Assembly: GCA_002440845.1 (NCBI GenBank)
Contig: DJVL01000009.1
Coordinates: 1-12,333, forward strand
From: Patescibacteria group bacterium UBA6257
Lineage (GTDB): Bacteria > Patescibacteriota > Minisyncoccia > UBA6257
Length of the DNA: 12,333 bases
Reading direction: 5' to 3'
Part shown: positions 5,280 through 12,117 of the stretch, one piece after another
Numbering within the stretch: position 1 is the stretch's first letter
How the letters are laid out: every line of letters begins with the position of its first letter
The notes under the pieces: generated by a model
The model's input: only the letters and a program-made list of their open reading frames with translations
Database searches by the model: none
Told to the model about the DNA's origin: nothing
Program-made: the position numbers and the translations under genes

Positions 5280-6911
5280 ATGGAAGAAGAAACCACCTAT
5301 TTAGGGATAACTAATTTTCGCGATGAATTTCAAAGATTTGGAATAAAAAACAAAGACCGGCGTCAACATATGTATGTGATTGGAAAAAGCGGGGTAGGAA
5401 AAACCACTTTACTGGAAAATATGGCTATTCAGGATATTATGAAAGGCCGGGGCGTTGGTTATATTGATCCTCACGGCGAATCTGTGGAAAAACTTATTCA
5501 TTTTGTACCAAAAGAAAGAATAAAAGATGTTGTTTATTTTAACCCCAGCGATTTAGAATGGCCTATTGCCTTTAACGTTATAGAAGAGGTGCCGGTAGAA
5601 TTCAGACATTTAGTCGTAGCTGGTTTAATGGGGGTTTTTAAGAAAATTTGGCCAGATGTTTGGTCGGCGAGAATGGAATACATCCTCAATAATACTTTAT
5701 TAGCGCTTTTGGAATATCCTCATTCCACTATTTTAGGGGTTAACAGAATGCTCTCCGAAGCTGATTTTCGCGATCACGTCATTGATAGAGTAACTGACCC
5801 GGTAGTGAAATCTTTTTGGGAAAAAGAATTCAGTCGTTATCATGACCGTTATGCCGTAGAAGCTATCGCTCCTATTCAAAACAAGGTAGGGCAGTTTATT
5901 TCCAATCCTTTAGTTAGAAACATCATCGGGCAAAAAGAATTAAAAATTGATATTAGGAAAATAATGGATGAGGGCAAGATATTTTTAGCTAATCTTTCAA
6001 AAGGTTTAATCGGCGAAGAAAATTCAATTCTTTTAGGCGCTTTGCTGGTTACTAAAACTCAATTGGCGGCAATGTCAAGAGTGGATACGGCAGAAAGAGA
6101 AAGAAAAGATTTTTATTTATACGTGGACGAATTTCAGGATTTTTCCACCGAATCCTTTGCCAATATTTTTGCCGAAGCCAGAAAATATCGTTTAAATTTA
6201 ACAGTGGCTCATCAATATATAGCCCAACTTAATGATAAAGTGAAAGACGCAGTCTTTGGAAATACAGGCACTTTAATAACTTTTAGGACCGGTCCCGAGG
6301 ATGCGGAATTTCTAGAAAAATATTTTTCTCCGGATTTTACCAAAGAAGATATAATGAATCTTCCCAATTATAATTTTTATATTAAATTAATGATTGATGG
6401 TTTAGTATCTAAGGGTTTTTCTGCTTCTAACATCCCCCCTTCCAGTGTTCCGGAGCAATCATTTATCCAAGAAATAATTCAGCATTCCAGAGAAAAATAT
6501 TCGGTTGCCCGTTCTGAAGTAGAAAAAGAAATAGCTCACTGGCAATTTTTAGATTTTTCTTCGTCTTTAAAAAAACCGGAGCTTTCCAAAAGAAATATCG
6601 GCATTAAAGAGGGCTGGGAAGCAATTTGCACCAATTGCGGCAAAGAAATCATTGTGCCTTTTAGGCCGGATCCTTCGAGACCGGTTTATTGCGAAGATTG
6701 CTTTCAAAAAATAAAAAAAGAAAGGTTAGAGGAGGAATTAAACAAAAGCCAAAAGCCAGACCATATCTCTTTAAAAGATTTATCTCAAGCCGAAGTTATA
6801 AAACAAGTTGTGGACAAACCTGATACTATTGAGGCAAAAAAAGAAAGGCCCAGTCCCAGGAAAGAAGAAATTCAGAAAATTATAAAGGATCTGACTCAAA
6901 AAGGCGGTTAA
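5280..6911 (+). CDS. TraG/VirD4/HerA-like DNA-transfer ATPase with zinc-ribbon tail
   Basis: The 543-residue P-loop ATPase belongs to the VirD4/TraG (conjugative coupling protein) branch of the FtsK-HerA superfamily. Walker A is GKSGVGKTT (35-43), followed by GVGYIDPHGE (58-67), which is typical of this branch. Walker B is FYLYVDEFQDF (278-288) with D283/E284. A sensor-like segment LTVAHQYIAQL is at about 307-317. After the ATPase core a C-terminal part holds CTNC (450-453) and CEDC (471-474), four cysteines arranged as a zinc ribbon around RPVYC, then a charged, probably helical tail. There is no membrane segment; the preceding gene probably supplies it. Such ATPases pump DNA or protein across membranes, but no relaxase, VirB4 or other secretion genes are nearby, so conjugation is not shown. 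No Shine-Dalgarno is visible. Confidence 0.8.
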   Translation: MEEETTYLGITNFRDEFQRFGIKNKDRRQHMYVIGKSGVGKTTLLENMAIQDIMKGRGVGYIDPHGESVEKLIHFVPKERIKDVVYFNPSDLEWPIAFNVIEEVPVEFRHLVVAGLMGVFKKIWPDVWSARMEYILNNTLLALLEYPHSTILGVNRMLSEADFRDHVIDRVTDPVVKSFWEKEFSRYHDRYAVEAIAPIQNKVGQFISNPLVRNIIGQKELKIDIRKIMDEGKIFLANLSKGLIGEENSILLGALLVTKTQLAAMSRVDTAERERKDFYLYVDEFQDFSTESFANIFAEARKYRLNLTVAHQYIAQLNDKVKDAVFGNTGTLITFRTGPEDAEFLEKYFSPDFTKEDIMNLPNYNFYIKLMIDGLVSKGFSASNIPPSSVPEQSFIQEIIQHSREKYSVARSEVEKEIAHWQFLDFSSSLKKPELSKRNIGIKEGWEAICTNCGKEIIVPFRPDPSRPVYCEDCFQKIKKERLEEELNKSQKPDHISLKDLSQAEVIKQVVDKPDTIEAKKERPSPRKEEIQKIIKDLTQKGG

Positions 6912-6941
6912 AAATTTTTAGGTAATTACTGAAAAGAAAAT

Positions 6942-7319
6942 ATGATTTTTTCCCCAACCAAAATAAAAAAAAGCTTTTCTTGCGCTTTAGTTGGCTTAAA
7001 AGAAATTTTTTTCCAGCAAAATTTTCTTTTAATGGTGGCTATGGGAGCCGGAGCAATCTTTTTAGGTTTTTTCTTTGGGATTTCTTATTTTGAATGGTTG
7101 ATTTTGATTTTTCTCATTGGTTTTATTCTGGTTTTAGAGGCTTTAAACACAATTTGGGAAAAAATTTTGGATTTTTTGGAACCAAAGGTTTCTGAAAAAA
7201 TAAGATGCGTTAAAGATATGTTGGCAGGAGGAGTATTAATTTCTTGTTTTTTTTCAATAATTTTAGGCGGATTGATTTTTCTGCCAAAAATCATTATTTT
7301 TTTTAAAAATCTTAAATAA
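6942..7319 (+). CDS. dgkA: Diacylglycerol kinase / undecaprenol kinase family (DgkA)
   Basis: The 125-residue integral membrane protein has three hydrophobic helices (about 30-48, 52-68 and 93-118) and the order of motifs of the small prokaryotic lipid kinases. These are an N-terminal amphipathic helix, EWLILIF, LEALNTIWE (65-73) and KDMLAGGVL (91-99), ending LGGLIFLPK. Active-site residues E66, N69, E73, K91 and D92 match E. coli E69, N72, E76, K94 and D95. At the place of E. coli E28, which helps bind metal, this protein has Gln25 (QQNF instead of the usual ERNF). It phosphorylates diacylglycerol or, as in Gram-positives, undecaprenol, recycling the lipid carrier for cell-wall and surface-polymer synthesis. 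It lies 30 bp after the ATPase gene and 27 bp before dnaG. Which lipid it uses cannot be told. Confidence 0.88.
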   Translation: MIFSPTKIKKSFSCALVGLKEIFFQQNFLLMVAMGAGAIFLGFFFGISYFEWLILIFLIGFILVLEALNTIWEKILDFLEPKVSEKIRCVKDMLAGGVLISCFFSIILGGLIFLPKIIIFFKNLK

Positions 7320-7346
7320 TTTAAGGTTTTAAAAACAAAGTAATTT

Positions 7347-9209
7347 ATGGAGTCTCAAAAAGAAGAAATAAAAAACAAACTTGATATAGTGGAAGTTATT
7401 GGAGAGTATCTAAAACTTCAAAAAAGCGGAACTAATTATCAAGCGCTTTGCCCTTTTCATAAAGAAAAAACCCCGTCTTTCTTTGTTTCTCCCTCTAGGC
7501 AAATCTGGCATTGTTTTGGCTGCAATACCGGAGGAGACATTTTTACCTTTGTTATGAAAATAGAAAATATTGACTTTAGAGAAGCGCTGGAAATATTGGC
7601 AAAAAAAGCCGGAATAAAATTAACTTATGAGAATCCTCAAGCGCGTTCACAAAAACAAAAATTAATTAATATAAATAAAGAAGCGGCAATTTTTTTTGAA
7701 AATAATCTTTGGCGCAATAAGGAAGTAATTGAATATCTCCACCGGCGAGGTTTAAAAGACGAAACTATAAGAGAATTTCATCTTGGTTGGGCTTTAGATG
7801 ATTGGAGGAGTCTTAGTAATTATTTGATTAAAAAAGAATTTAAGCCCGAAGAGATTATTGCCAGCGGTTTAGCTATTAATCGTCGGGAGATAGCAGAAAT
7901 TAATGCTAAACCACAAGCTGAAAGCTGCAAGCTAAAGGATACAGACCTTTACGATCGTTTTCGCAGCCGGATAATTTTTCCTTTAGAGGACCAGAGCGGC
8001 AATTTTGTTGGATTTACCGCGAGGATTTTTCAAGGCAAGAATCCTTTAAAAACCATCAAGGATATTGAAAGGGTGGGAAAATATATTAACACCCCTCAAA
8101 CTGAAATCTTTGATAAAGGCAAGGTTCTTTATGGTCTTTCCAGAACGAAAAAGAATCTTCATATGGAAGAAGCAATTATCGTAGTGGAAGGCCAAATGGA
8201 TTTTTTAGCTCTTTGGCAGGAGGGAATAAGAAACGCAGTTGCCACTTCCGGAACAGCTTTAACTTCCTATCACTTGGCTCTTTTAAAAAAATACAACGAT
8301 AACTTAATTTTAGGTTTTGATATGGACGAAGCAGGAGAAAAGGCGGCGGAAAAAACTATTGACTTGGTTTTATTCAAAGGATTTAATGTGAAAATTCTTC
8401 GTTTACCTGAAGGGAAGGATTTAGCCGAGTATTTGCTTACCGATCAAGGGAAAAATAGCATCAAGGAACTTATAAAAAAGTCGGAGCCGATAATGAGTTT
8501 TTATTTTGAAAGAGCTAAAAAACATTCTGACAAAAAAACCGTTGAAGGGAAAAAAACTATTGCCGCTTTTTTCCTCTCTAAAATTAAAAAACTTAATAAC
8601 GCCTTAGAAAAGGCTTTTTGGCTGGAAAAACTTTCCCGTTATCTGGAAATTCCTTTGGCGGCGCTGGAAGAAGAATTAAAAAAAATTTCTTTAAATAACG
8701 AAGCTTATGGCTATAATGATGAAAACGAAGATAATCTAAAAGTAATCAACGATTTTTTAGCGCCTTTTGAGTCGCGAGCTGAAAAAATAGCCGACAGATT
8801 ACTGGCTTTCTTTGTAAAATTTCCAAAAAAATTTGAATTAGCTATAAACTATTTAAAATATTTTCCTTCTTCTTTCCAAAACATCATAGAAATTTTAAAA
8901 TCTGTTTCCTCGGAAAAAGACTTGGCTGAAGAAAATCTAAAAAAACTAAATATCTCAGATGAAATAATTAATAAAATCAGCTTATTGAATTTAAAAGCCG
9001 ATTACGAAATAGAAATCTTGGATAAATTTAATGTTAATATAGACGAAGAGCTAAAAAAAGGCTTGATTGAATTAAAACAAGAAATGTTGAAAAAAGAAAT
9101 GGAGGCTATTGGTTTTCAAATTAAAAACTTGGAAAAAAGCAGGGATAATAAAAAAATAAAAGAATTGCTAGAAAAATTTACTCAATTGTCAAAAGAACTA
9201 ATAAAATAA
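7347..9209 (+). CDS. dnaG: DNA primase DnaG
   Basis: The 620-residue protein has the full bacterial primase layout. The zinc finger is CPFH (35-38) plus CFGC (56-59), with PSF and W-H-C-F-G-C-N-x-G-G-D between and after. The catalytic core includes LYDRFRSRIIFPL (201-213). The TOPRIM metal site is VEGQMD (E281) and GFDMDEAG (D325, D327). A divergent helical C-terminal domain (from about 380) would contact the replicative helicase. It makes RNA primers for replication. Between GLAINRRE and LYDRFR there is a stretch of about 18 residues that looks longer than usual, partly encoded by a 7-bp repeat (7914-7938). rpoD begins 5 bp after the stop, the order found in the macromolecular-synthesis operon of many bacteria. 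The start fits the family's normal N-terminus. Confidence 0.97.
   Translation: MESQKEEIKNKLDIVEVIGEYLKLQKSGTNYQALCPFHKEKTPSFFVSPSRQIWHCFGCNTGGDIFTFVMKIENIDFREALEILAKKAGIKLTYENPQARSQKQKLININKEAAIFFENNLWRNKEVIEYLHRRGLKDETIREFHLGWALDDWRSLSNYLIKKEFKPEEIIASGLAINRREIAEINAKPQAESCKLKDTDLYDRFRSRIIFPLEDQSGNFVGFTARIFQGKNPLKTIKDIERVGKYINTPQTEIFDKGKVLYGLSRTKKNLHMEEAIIVVEGQMDFLALWQEGIRNAVATSGTALTSYHLALLKKYNDNLILGFDMDEAGEKAAEKTIDLVLFKGFNVKILRLPEGKDLAEYLLTDQGKNSIKELIKKSEPIMSFYFERAKKHSDKKTVEGKKTIAAFFLSKIKKLNNALEKAFWLEKLSRYLEIPLAALEEELKKISLNNEAYGYNDENEDNLKVINDFLAPFESRAEKIADRLLAFFVKFPKKFELAINYLKYFPSSFQNIIEILKSVSSEKDLAEENLKKLNISDEIINKISLLNLKADYEIEILDKFNVNIDEELKKGLIELKQEMLKKEMEAIGFQIKNLEKSRDNKKIKELLEKFTQLSKELIK
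7914..7938 (+). repeat. Three-unit 7-bp repeat (AAGCTGM) inside dnaG
   Basis: AGCT occurs at 7916, 7923 and 7930, exactly seven bases apart, in the run CAAGCTG-AAAGCTG-CAAGCTA. The array encodes QAESCKLK in what looks like an inserted loop of the primase. Because AGCT is its own complement, the segment can also pair with itself. It looks like a small intergenic-type repeat that expanded or was inserted within a tolerant loop. Confidence 0.6.
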
Positions 9210-9214
9210 AACCT

Positions 9215-10492
9215 ATGGATAAAAAGAAAAAAAAGTTAAAAACCAAAAAATTATTAAAGAAGGGCGGTAAAAAAAAGAAATTCAGAAAACCTTCTGCGGC
9301 TAAAAAAAATAAGCGGATTAAACTCATAAAGGAAAGGAAAAAGAAAAAGTTGAGAGGAATAAAACCAAAACCAAAAATTTCCCGGAAAGCAAAGAAAGAA
9401 AAAGCGAAAAAACTTGACTTTGAGTCAAAGATTCAAGAATTAATCCAAAGAGGAAAATATAGGAACTTTGTTACTCAAGATGAAATTTTAAAATATTTTC
9501 CAAGAATAGAAGAAGATATTTTGCTTTTGGAAAAAATTTATGATTTTTTAGCTGGAGCTAATATTGAAGTTGTGGAAAGCGGCGATTTATTAATACCCCA
9601 AAAAGAAATATCAGACGATGAATTAAAAAAAGCTTTGGAGCTTTCAAATAAAGCCGAATTATCAGATGCCGTTCAGTCGTATTTAAGGGCCATTGGAAAA
9701 GTTCCGCTTTTAACCGCTGAGGAAGAACGAGAATTAGCTAAAAAAGTCAGTTTAGGCGACGAGCAAGCTCGTCAAAGGATGATAGAAGCGAATTTACGTT
9801 TGGTGGTTTCTATAGCCAAACGTTATATTGGTCGCAGCAGAAATTTGAGCCTTTTGGATTTAATTCAGGAAGGCAATATAGGATTGTCAAAAGCGGTAGA
9901 TAAATTTAATTATAAAAAAGGCTTTAAATTTTCTACTTATGCTACTTGGTGGATAAGACAGGCAGTAACAAGAGCTTTAGCCGACCAAGGAAGAACCATT
10001 AGAATCCCTGTCCATATGGTAGAAACCATTTCTAAATACCTGAAAACAAGGAGAATTCTTTCTCAAAATTTGAATAGAGATCCTTTACCTGAAGAAATAG
10101 CGGCAGAAATGAACAAAAGCTTGGAAGAGGTGCTTTATTTAGTTAAAATCTCCCAGAGTACTTCTTCTCTAAACCAGCCAGTGGGAGACGAAGAAGGGGG
10201 GAGTGAATTGGCCGATTTTATTTCTGACAGCAAAACTATTACTCCTGAAAATTACACTGCCCGGCAATTATTAAAAGAAGAACTTAAAAAAGCGATGGAG
10301 GATTTAACCGAAAGAGAAAGAGATATTGTAAGAATGAGGTTCGGTTTGGAAGACGGGGTCAGCCACACTTTGGAAGAAGTAGGGGAAGCTTTTGGAGTAA
10401 CCAGAGAAAGAATCAGGCAGATTGAATCAAAAACTTTGGAAAAATTAAGAGATGACCCTAAAACTAAAAAATTAAAAGAATTTTTAAAGTAA
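9215..10492 (+). CDS. rpoD: Housekeeping RNA polymerase sigma factor RpoD/SigA
   Basis: The 425-residue protein is a complete primary sigma factor. Region 1.1 is at about 68-126 (ELIQRGK, FVTQDEILKYFP, GANIEVVE), region 1.2 at 150-178 (DAVQSYLRAIG, LLTAEEERELA), and region 2 at 185-280. Region 2 includes LRLVVSIAKRY, the -10-recognition stretch GFKFSTYATWWIRQA (236-250) and TIRIPVHMVE. Region 3 follows, and region 4 is at 362-412 with LEEVGEAFGVTRERIRQIE for the -35. It directs RNA polymerase to housekeeping promoters; the TTGACA/TATTAT promoter at 2599-2627 is of the kind it should recognise. About half of the first 67 residues are lysine, a tail not usual for the family. The ATG at 9215 lies 5 bp after dnaG; no Shine-Dalgarno is seen, and the next in-frame ATG is far inside region 2, so this start is preferred. 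Confidence 0.97.
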   Translation: MDKKKKKLKTKKLLKKGGKKKKFRKPSAAKKNKRIKLIKERKKKKLRGIKPKPKISRKAKKEKAKKLDFESKIQELIQRGKYRNFVTQDEILKYFPRIEEDILLLEKIYDFLAGANIEVVESGDLLIPQKEISDDELKKALELSNKAELSDAVQSYLRAIGKVPLLTAEEERELAKKVSLGDEQARQRMIEANLRLVVSIAKRYIGRSRNLSLLDLIQEGNIGLSKAVDKFNYKKGFKFSTYATWWIRQAVTRALADQGRTIRIPVHMVETISKYLKTRRILSQNLNRDPLPEEIAAEMNKSLEEVLYLVKISQSTSSLNQPVGDEEGGSELADFISDSKTITPENYTARQLLKEELKKAMEDLTERERDIVRMRFGLEDGVSHTLEEVGEAFGVTRERIRQIESKTLEKLRDDPKTKKLKEFLK

Positions 10493-10509
10493 TCGGCAAT
10501 ACAAAATGA

Positions 10510-10647
10510 AAAACTTTGACGCCGGAAAAAATAACTAATATGAGGAATAAATATATTTATGACGCCAGAAATTCAATAAAAGAAAATTTATGGAAAAAAG
10601 CTGGTTTTAAGGTTAAAATATTGGGAAAACCAAAAGAAGAAATGTAG
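10510..10647 (+). pseudogene. Short remnant resembling the C-terminus of a nucleotide-sugar (UDP-glucose) dehydrogenase
   Basis: A frame open from just after a TGA (10507-10509) to the TAG at 10645-10647 encodes about 45 residues, of which 35 follow an ATG at 10540. The stretch PEKITNMRNKYIYDARNSI, then LWKKAGFKVKILGK, resembles the last part of UDP-glucose/GDP-mannose dehydrogenases. That part usually reads like ...D-x-R-N-x-y-d...k-k-x-G-f-x-Y-x-g-i-G. The rest of such an enzyme (more than 350 residues) is absent, because rpoD ends at 10492. It is therefore either a decayed end left by a rearrangement or a small independent gene. No ribosome-binding site is visible. The family match is from memory and the length is short, so the call is tentative. 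Confidence 0.4.
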
Positions 10648-10660
10648 ATAAATGTAGATA
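10641..10660 (+). repeat. Perfect 10-bp tandem duplication before the MurE-like gene
   Basis: AATGTAGATA occurs twice in a row, ending one base before the ATG at 10662. Each copy contains ATGTAG, a start codon followed at once by a stop. The first is also the end of the remnant frame at 10510-10647. The second is a minimal start-stop unit directly upstream of the next gene. Confidence 0.85.
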
Positions 10661-10661
10661 T

Positions 10662-11936
10662 ATGAAGCTTAATCAAATAAAAAAAAACCCTTTTTTAAGA
10701 AAATCTCTTGCCTTGTTAGCGGCTTTAAAATACGGTTTTCCTGCTAAAGATTTAAAAATTATAGGCATTACCGGCACTTGCGGCAAAACCACAACAGCAT
10801 TTATGGTAAAAAATATTTTGGAAGCCGCTGGTTTAAAAACCGGTTTAATTGGCACAGCCGGCTATTATCTTGGCGATGGTGAAGTAATTTTACCAAAAGC
10901 TAAAACTCCTGCCACCACTCCTGATCCTTTTGTTCTTCATCGTTTATTAAAAAAAATGAAAGAAAAAAACATCAAAGCAGTGGTGATGGAAGTTTCTTCT
11001 TTTGGATTAATGTATCAAAGAGTTTATGGTTTGAATTTTTCTTCGGCGGTTTTAACTAATCTTTCTTTTAACCACCACATTAGCCTTCATGGCAATATGG
11101 AAAAATATGTGACGGAAAAATTAAAATTATTTAAATCTTTATTTTCTTCTGCTATAGCGGTTTTGCCAAAAGAAAGCGAATACTACCCTTTATTTAAAAA
11201 AAACACAAAAGCAAAAAATATAAGTTTTGGTTTTGACGATTCTTCGGACCTCTGGGCGGAAATAAAACAAATCAATAAGAGTTCAACACAATCAGTAATC
11301 CACTTCAAGGGAAACGTTTTTTCCTTAGTCCTGCCTTTAAGCGGGGCTTTTAACGTGGTTAACGCTTTGTCGGCAATTGGCGCAGTTGATTTCTTTTCTT
11401 TTGACACTGAAATAATAAAAAAGGGTTTAGAGTCTTTAAAAAGCATTCCCGGCCGGCTGGAAATACTGAAAGATAACGATCCTTTTACTGTCATAGTTGA
11501 TAAAGCCAACAACCCTTCAGCTTTTGATGCTGTAATAGAATTCATTAAACAATGGCAGCCGAAAAAGAAAATAGCAGTTTACGGAAATTTCGGAGAAGCT
11601 CCGCTTGAAGAAAGACAAAAGCTGGCTGAAATAGCTACTAATTTTTTTGATTTGACCATTATTACAGAAGACGACCCCCAATATGAATCGCCGGAAAAAG
11701 GCATAAATGATTTTTTAGATTATGTAAAAACTGCCAAAGTTCCTTCTTCAAAATACAAAGCAGTTTTGAGAAGAAAAGAAGCGATAAAAGAAGCTATTAA
11801 ACAAGCTCAAGCCGGTGATTTAATAGCTATTTTAGGCAGAGGCAATGAGCAAATAATGGATTATGGCAAAAAAACAGTTTTTTTTGACGATAGAGAAGTA
11901 GCCAGGGAAGTATTGAAAGAACAAGGATACTTATAA
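10662..11936 (+). CDS. MurE-like Mur ligase lacking the N-terminal UDP-binding domain
   Basis: The 424-residue protein has the central ATPase and C-terminal domains of Mur ligases. Its P-loop TGTCGKTTT is already at 37-45, whereas MurE has about 100 residues of nucleotide-sugar-binding domain before it. MurE-like marks are TTPD (85-88), MEVSS (109-113), TNLS (132-135), HG...Y..EK..LF (143-157) with K153 at the carbamylated-lysine position, and IPGRLEIL. Several normally constant motifs are altered: TNGKTT to TCGKTT, SSH to SSF, DHLDYHG to NHHISLHG, DYAHTP to DKANNP, DNPR/DNPA to DDPQ (337-340), and GKGHE to GRGNE (392-396). Similar shortened MurE-like ligases are, as I recall, common in CPR genomes. 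It probably adds an amino acid to a peptidoglycan precursor, but which one cannot be read from DDPQ. No Shine-Dalgarno is visible. Confidence 0.8.
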   Translation: MKLNQIKKNPFLRKSLALLAALKYGFPAKDLKIIGITGTCGKTTTAFMVKNILEAAGLKTGLIGTAGYYLGDGEVILPKAKTPATTPDPFVLHRLLKKMKEKNIKAVVMEVSSFGLMYQRVYGLNFSSAVLTNLSFNHHISLHGNMEKYVTEKLKLFKSLFSSAIAVLPKESEYYPLFKKNTKAKNISFGFDDSSDLWAEIKQINKSSTQSVIHFKGNVFSLVLPLSGAFNVVNALSAIGAVDFFSFDTEIIKKGLESLKSIPGRLEILKDNDPFTVIVDKANNPSAFDAVIEFIKQWQPKKKIAVYGNFGEAPLEERQKLAEIATNFFDLTIITEDDPQYESPEKGINDFLDYVKTAKVPSSKYKAVLRRKEAIKEAIKQAQAGDLIAILGRGNEQIMDYGKKTVFFDDREVAREVLKEQGYL

Positions 11937-11990
11937 AAATCAAAAGTCAAAAGTCAAAATTACAAATCAAAATCCAAAACTGTGGGATAA

Positions 11991-12106
11991 GTAACAATAA
12001 TCAAGAAACAAGGATACAAACAAATTACAAGATACAAACTATTCTATTTGAATATTGTAAAATTGGTTATTGATTATTGTTTGGTTATTGTTACTTGTAT
12101 CCTTGT
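11991..12106. repeat. Degenerate inverted low-complexity repeat between murE-like gene and alaS
   Basis: GTAACAATAA (11991-12000) is repeated inverted at 12085-12094, and ACAAGGATACAA (12008-12019) inverted at 12095-12106. The left half of the spacer (11937 to about 12050) is A/C-rich and nearly free of G. The right half (about 12052-12110) is T/G-rich and nearly free of C. The halves are thus rough reverse complements built from the same few words (CAATAATCAA, ACAAG, GATACAA, AAAGTCAA). The two matches are in the same order on both sides, so they do not nest in one simple stem; they are alternatives or rearranged copies. Confidence 0.65.
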
Positions 12107-12117
12107 ATCTTAATTTT

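Noticed and set aside
3969..6911. A complete conjugation or type IV secretion system
   Set aside because: Only the anchor/ATPase pair is present. No relaxase, VirB4, pilin or mating-pore genes are in the window.
10506..10538. Ten-codon frame starting at ATG 10506
   Set aside because: Too short, no ribosome-binding site and no recognisable sequence. The overlapping frame has a better match to a known protein end.
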